Positions 7,088 to 9,217 of a DNA stretch of 9,217 nt are shown in pieces; positions within the stretch are counted from its first letter, which is position 1, and the number at the start of each line of letters is the position of its first letter. Position numbers and translations under genes: made by a program. The stretch lies in the NCBI GenBank assembly GCA_934567745.1, contig CAKTJM010000073.1, forward strand, positions 1-9,217, written 5' to 3'. The notes beneath the pieces were generated by a model, which worked only from the letters and a program-made list of their open reading frames with translations, was not told the origin of the DNA and ran no database searches. The stretch comes from an uncultured Eubacteriales bacterium (GTDB taxonomy: Bacteria; Bacillota; Clostridia; Oscillospirales; Oscillospiraceae).

Positions 7088-7906
7088 TCACTTCTTCACC
7101 GGGTAGCAGACCTCGGTCACGAATCGCTCCGGGTCGCTCGTCTCGGCCGGGCTGACGTGGTAGATGTTGAACATCGGCCCGTCGTACTGATAGCCGTTGG
7201 CCTCGATCCAGGCCGCCACGGCGGCGTTGGCCTCGCCGATCTCGGCGTAGGAGCCGCGGTGGATGGCCGAGGCGAAGGTCACCTCAGGCAGGGTCCGGAA
7301 CGTCACGTGCTCCGTGTCCGGATAGGTCCCCTTCACGGTCTTCTGCGCCTCCACGTCCACGTCGGTCTCGCGGAACTCGGCGTCGTGGAAGACGACGCAG
7401 CAGTAGCAGGGGTCGTCCGCCTGGATGCGGAGCGGGGCGGTCTCGCTCACCAGCACGCTCCAGATCATCCCCTCGTCCTCATAGCGGGGGATCGTCATCC
7501 GCACGGTGGCGGCATAGCGCTCGGGCAGGGTCTTCAGTGTCACATCATATCTCATCACAATCATATCGTCCTTTCTCAATCGCTCGAGGGTGGTGTCCAG
7601 AAGGAGCAGCCGCCGTTCGGTGTCCTGCTGCTCGGCCGCCAGCTCCTCCCGTTTCCGGCAGAGAGCGGAGACGAGCTGGTCGCGGTCCTCATACCGCTCC
7701 AGCAGGGTGCCTATCGCGGCCAGGCCGAAGCCCATCTCGCGCAGGGCCTGGATCCGGCCCGCCAGCAGGAGCTGGTCGGCGGTGTAATACCGGTAGCCGG
7801 TGAACGGGTCCGTACTGGCGGGCCGCAGGAGCCCGCGCTCGTCGTAGTGCCGCAGCATGCGGATGCTCACGCGGGAAAGCCTCGAGAACTCACCGATCTT
7901 CAACAT
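7088..7906 (-). CDS. MerR-family regulator with GyrI-like effector domain (BmrR/BltR type)
   Basis: A 272-residue transcription regulator. The N-terminal MerR winged helix (residues 1-70) reads LKIGEFSRLSRVSIRMLRHYDERGLL, then DPFTGYRYYTADQLLLAGRI. A long coiled-coil dimerisation helix (about 78-118) is rich in Arg, Glu and Leu. The C-terminal GyrI/AraC-effector-like domain (about 122-272) contains the typical GSYAEIGEANAAVAAWIEANGY, the GPMFNIYHVSPAETSDPE stretch and ends TEVCYPV. This is the architecture of multidrug-sensing BmrR, which binds lipophilic cations and activates an efflux gene by untwisting its promoter. The ATG at 7906 is chosen because GGAGGG lies six bases upstream; the 19-codon extension to 7963 crosses the promoter. 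Its own promoter has the family's 19-base spacer, implying autoregulation. The downstream genes it would drive are a kinase fragment, a permease fragment and a 55-residue protein. Confidence 0.93.
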   Translation of the reverse strand: MLKIGEFSRLSRVSIRMLRHYDERGLLRPASTDPFTGYRYYTADQLLLAGRIQALREMGFGLAAIGTLLERYEDRDQLVSALCRKREELAAEQQDTERRLLLLDTTLERLRKDDMIVMRYDVTLKTLPERYAATVRMTIPRYEDEGMIWSVLVSETAPLRIQADDPCYCCVVFHDAEFRETDVDVEAQKTVKGTYPDTEHVTFRTLPEVTFASAIHRGSYAEIGEANAAVAAWIEANGYQYDGPMFNIYHVSPAETSDPERFVTEVCYPVKK

Positions 7907-7948
7907 ATCGTTCCCTCCATATGGATGATATCTCTTGCGCGCAGCTAG

Positions 7949-7979
7949 AGCGTACTCCCTCACATGGGGGGAGAGTCAA
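7949..7979 (-). promoter_or_regulatory. MerR-type promoter/operator with 19-base spacer
   Basis: On the minus strand, -35 TTGACT (7974-7979) and -10 TACGCT (7949-7954) are 19 bases apart instead of 17. The spacer carries symmetric arms CTCCC (7969-7973 complement) and GGGAG (7955-7959 complement) at its two ends. Over-long spacing with a palindrome between the elements is the signature of promoters that MerR-family proteins activate by DNA distortion. Transcription would start near 7942, 36 bases before merR. Confidence 0.78.
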
Positions 7980-7990
7980 GAGGCTTTTTG

Positions 7991-8011
7991 AAAAAAGACG
8001 ATCGGGACCGT
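7991..8011 (-). terminator. Intrinsic terminator after the NUDIX gene
   Basis: On the minus strand, a short stem (7998-8002 with 8007-8011, including one G-U pair) around loop CCCG is followed by C and six T (7991-7996). It begins immediately after the NUDIX stop codon (8012-8014), separating that gene from the merR promoter just downstream. Confidence 0.65.
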
Positions 8012-8404
8012 TCAGGGGCGTCCCTTCCCCTCCCGCAGGGCCTGTAGGATGACCTCATCGGCGGGGCAGAACGGATAGGCGTCCATCTCCTCCACCGTGA
8101 GCCAGCGCAGGTCGGCGTGTTCGAGCCTCTGCGGCACGCCCTCCGCGATGGCGGCCCGGAACAGGGTGAGCCGCACGGTCAGATCCGGATACTCGTGCAC
8201 GACCTGGAGGAAGCGCTCCCCCACGGCCACGGTGACGCCCAGCTCCTCCCGGCACTCGCGGACGAGGGCCTGCGCGCGGGTCTCCCCCGGCTCGACCTTC
8301 CCGCCGACGAACTCCCACAGCAGCCCGCGCGCCTTGTGCGCCGGGCGCTGGCAGGCCAGGAACCGGTCGCCCTCCCAGATGAGGGCCGCTACGACCTCGG
8401 TCAT
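8012..8404 (-). CDS. NUDIX hydrolase, MutT-like
   Basis: A 130-residue (deoxy)nucleoside triphosphate diphosphatase of the NUDIX superfamily. The full NUDIX box GX5EX7REUXEEXGU is present at about residues 35-57 (GKVEPGETRAQALV then RECREELGV). The preceding strand VAALIWEGDRFLACQRPAHKA and the LLWEFVGGKVEPGE lead-in are typical of the MutT/8-oxo-dGTPase branch, which sanitises oxidised nucleotides. The C-terminus has the family's LEHADLRWLTVEEMDAYPFCPADEVIL. The ATG at 8402-8404 follows an AGGAGAGAGG ribosome site. It lies 57 bases after the acetyltransferase gene with no promoter visible between, so read-through transcription is likely. A terminator abuts its stop. Substrate cannot be settled from sequence; 8-oxo-dGTP is the default guess. 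Confidence 0.93.
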   Translation of the reverse strand: MTEVVAALIWEGDRFLACQRPAHKARGLLWEFVGGKVEPGETRAQALVRECREELGVTVAVGERFLQVVHEYPDLTVRLTLFRAAIAEGVPQRLEHADLRWLTVEEMDAYPFCPADEVILQALREGKGRP

Positions 8405-8454
8405 GATACCTCTCTCCTTTCGGTGTGCGACGCGGTCCCGCCGCGAAAACGACG

Positions 8455-8478
8455 CCCCGGCTCAGCGGGGAGCCGGGG
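8455..8478 (-). terminator. GC-rich hairpin spanning the acetyltransferase stop codon
   Basis: Nine-base arms CCCCGGCTC (8455-8463) and GAGCCGGGG (8470-8478) enclose six bases. The acetyltransferase TGA (8462-8464) lies at the edge of the loop. On the minus strand TTTT follows only after a five-base gap, so it is at best a weak terminator. It may instead reduce, not stop, read-through into the NUDIX gene or protect the mRNA. Confidence 0.4.
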
Positions 8479-9139
8479 GCGGGAAGTCGGGCGCCTGGAC
8501 GGTCCGGACGAAATGGGCCAGCTCCTCCTCCAGCGCCGCGTAGAAGCGGGCGATGTGCAGCCCGTCGGCCAGGGCGTGGTTGCACAGGAGCGAGACCGGC
8601 AGCACCACGCGGTCCCCCTCCTGCCGCCATCTGCCCCAGTTGATGCGGGGGTGCGTGTCGGCCGGGATCGGCGTCGGCTGGATGATGGCCTCATAGCTGA
8701 GCCAGGGCAGCGAGGAGATGTAGAGACAGGACAGGGCCGCCTCCTCGTCCTCCATCAGGTCCCCCCTGGCCCGCGCCCGGGCGCTGGTCTCCTGCGCGTA
8801 GGGCAGGTATTCGGCCAGGGGCATGTCGCTGCGCAGGGCGCAGTAGCAATAGGTGCCGTCCCCCAGGCCCTCGGTGTGGGAGGAGGGGCACCAGTCGTAT
8901 TCATAGATCTTACCGTCCTCGTCGATCCGCTGGCGCAGCTCGGGCACGGCGTTCGCCGCGCGCGAAACGCAGTACAGCAGCGACAGGAAGAACGGGAGCC
9001 GACGTTCTCGCTGACAGGCGAGGAACGCCGTGATGTCCACCGGCACGGTCAGCCCGGCGTAGGGCTGGGCCATGGTCCGGAAGTAGCGGAAATGCTCCCG
9101 GCGGGGATAGGTCTCCAGCGGGATCTCATGTCGTGCCAT
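8462..9139 (-). CDS. Chloramphenicol acetyltransferase-family protein (CatA-like)
   Basis: A 225-residue member of the CAT family, trimeric acetyl-CoA-dependent O-acetyltransferases. The active-site motif is CNHALADGLHIARFY, with catalytic His188 and structural Asp192 (H195/D199 in CAT numbering); the usual HH pair is NH here. Conserved N-terminal features are the opening EIPLETYPRREHFRYF and then VPVDITAFLACQRERRLPFFLSLLYCVSRAANAVPELRQRI. SSLPWLSYEAI corresponds to the CAT SANPWVSFTSF region. Length is near normal (about 215-220). ATG at 9137-9139 has GGGGAGGGGAG just upstream. The second half is intact, so acetyltransferase activity is plausible, but many chromosomal clostridial homologues are unproven for chloramphenicol resistance. 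It lies 17 bases after the preceding gene and upstream of a NUDIX gene, in a likely operon. Confidence 0.9.
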   Translation of the reverse strand: MARHEIPLETYPRREHFRYFRTMAQPYAGLTVPVDITAFLACQRERRLPFFLSLLYCVSRAANAVPELRQRIDEDGKIYEYDWCPSSHTEGLGDGTYCYCALRSDMPLAEYLPYAQETSARARARGDLMEDEEAALSCLYISSLPWLSYEAIIQPTPIPADTHPRINWGRWRQEGDRVVLPVSLLCNHALADGLHIARFYAALEEELAHFVRTVQAPDFPPPAPR

Positions 9140-9156
9140 CGGTCTCCCCTCCCCTT

Positions 9157-9217
9157 TCAGCGGCAGTCGAGCAGCAGGGCCAGGTTCTCGCTGTCGAGCG
9201 CGGAGAACGACAGGTCC
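9157..9217 (-). CDS. C-terminal end of an unidentified gene (cut by window edge)
   Basis: An open frame from the window edge to a TGA at 9157-9159 gives the last 19 residues, DLSFSALDSENLALLLDCR. It ends 17 bases before the acetyltransferase ATG, whose ribosome site fills the gap, so the two would be co-transcribed. The piece is too short to identify; in GC-rich DNA a 20-codon open frame can also occur by chance. Confidence 0.45.
   Translation of the reverse strand, partial: DLSFSALDSENLALLLDCR

Noticed and set aside
6485..7948. A 487-codon plus-strand frame across the merR and kinase region.
   Set aside because: The composition is that of an antisense shadow (HDH, RRG, GVGLADLGVG repeats), with no ribosome site; the minus strand encodes an obvious MerR protein.

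Overview
The window is GC-rich (about two thirds G+C by eye) and looks like chromosome from a spore-forming Firmicute of the class Clostridia, probably a high-GC gut lineage such as the Oscillospirales. The reasons are a SpoIIM homologue, the Firmicute order tgt - yajC - TIGR04086-type membrane protein, a clostridial-type tyrosine recombinase, strong GGAGG ribosome sites, several TTG/GTG starts, and sigma-A promoters with 17-base spacers. The lineage is inference; the genes are read from the sequence.

Layout. Bases 2-751 (+) are the 3' part of ligA (DNA ligase). It meets, tail to tail with one base between, a tyrosine recombinase (753-1727, -). Just upstream of the recombinase start, in its presumed leader, is an AT-rich palindromic site (1759-1792) that resembles dif and has the geometry of loxP. 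Next on the minus strand are spoIIM (1882-2433) and a TIGR04086/YrzE-like membrane protein (2430-2858), overlapping by 4 bases. Upstream of them lies yajC (2925-3200), separated by a long hairpin that contains the ribosome site of the membrane-protein gene. A near-consensus promoter (3239-3267) drives this yajC cluster. Upstream again is tgt (3295-4425).

A divergent promoter region (4426-4637) separates tgt from a short DtxR-family metalloregulator (4638-5000, +), which ends in a 15-bp stem terminator. The remaining genes are on the minus strand. A MerR/BmrR-like regulator (7088-7906) has the 19-base-spacer promoter typical of its family. Downstream lie the remains of a two-component/ABC-transporter locus: a histidine-kinase ATPase fragment (about 6659-7063) joined directly to the C-terminal half of an FtsX-type permease (5290-6639). 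The kinase tail, the expected ATPase gene and the first half of the permease are missing, and an 8-bp inverted repeat sits on the join. A 55-residue uncharacterised protein (5078-5245) closes this group.

Upstream of merR, and separated from it by a terminator, are a NUDIX/MutT hydrolase (8012-8404), a chloramphenicol acetyltransferase-family protein (8462-9139), and the last codons of one more gene (9157-9217).

The left half is housekeeping: DNA ligation, probable chromosome-dimer resolution, engulfment, protein export and tRNA queuosine. The right half is accessory: drug or stress response, with a decayed transporter. The best candidate for something undescribed is the recombinase with its lox/dif-like site. 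Next are the hairpin over the yajC-membrane protein junction and the deletion scar.
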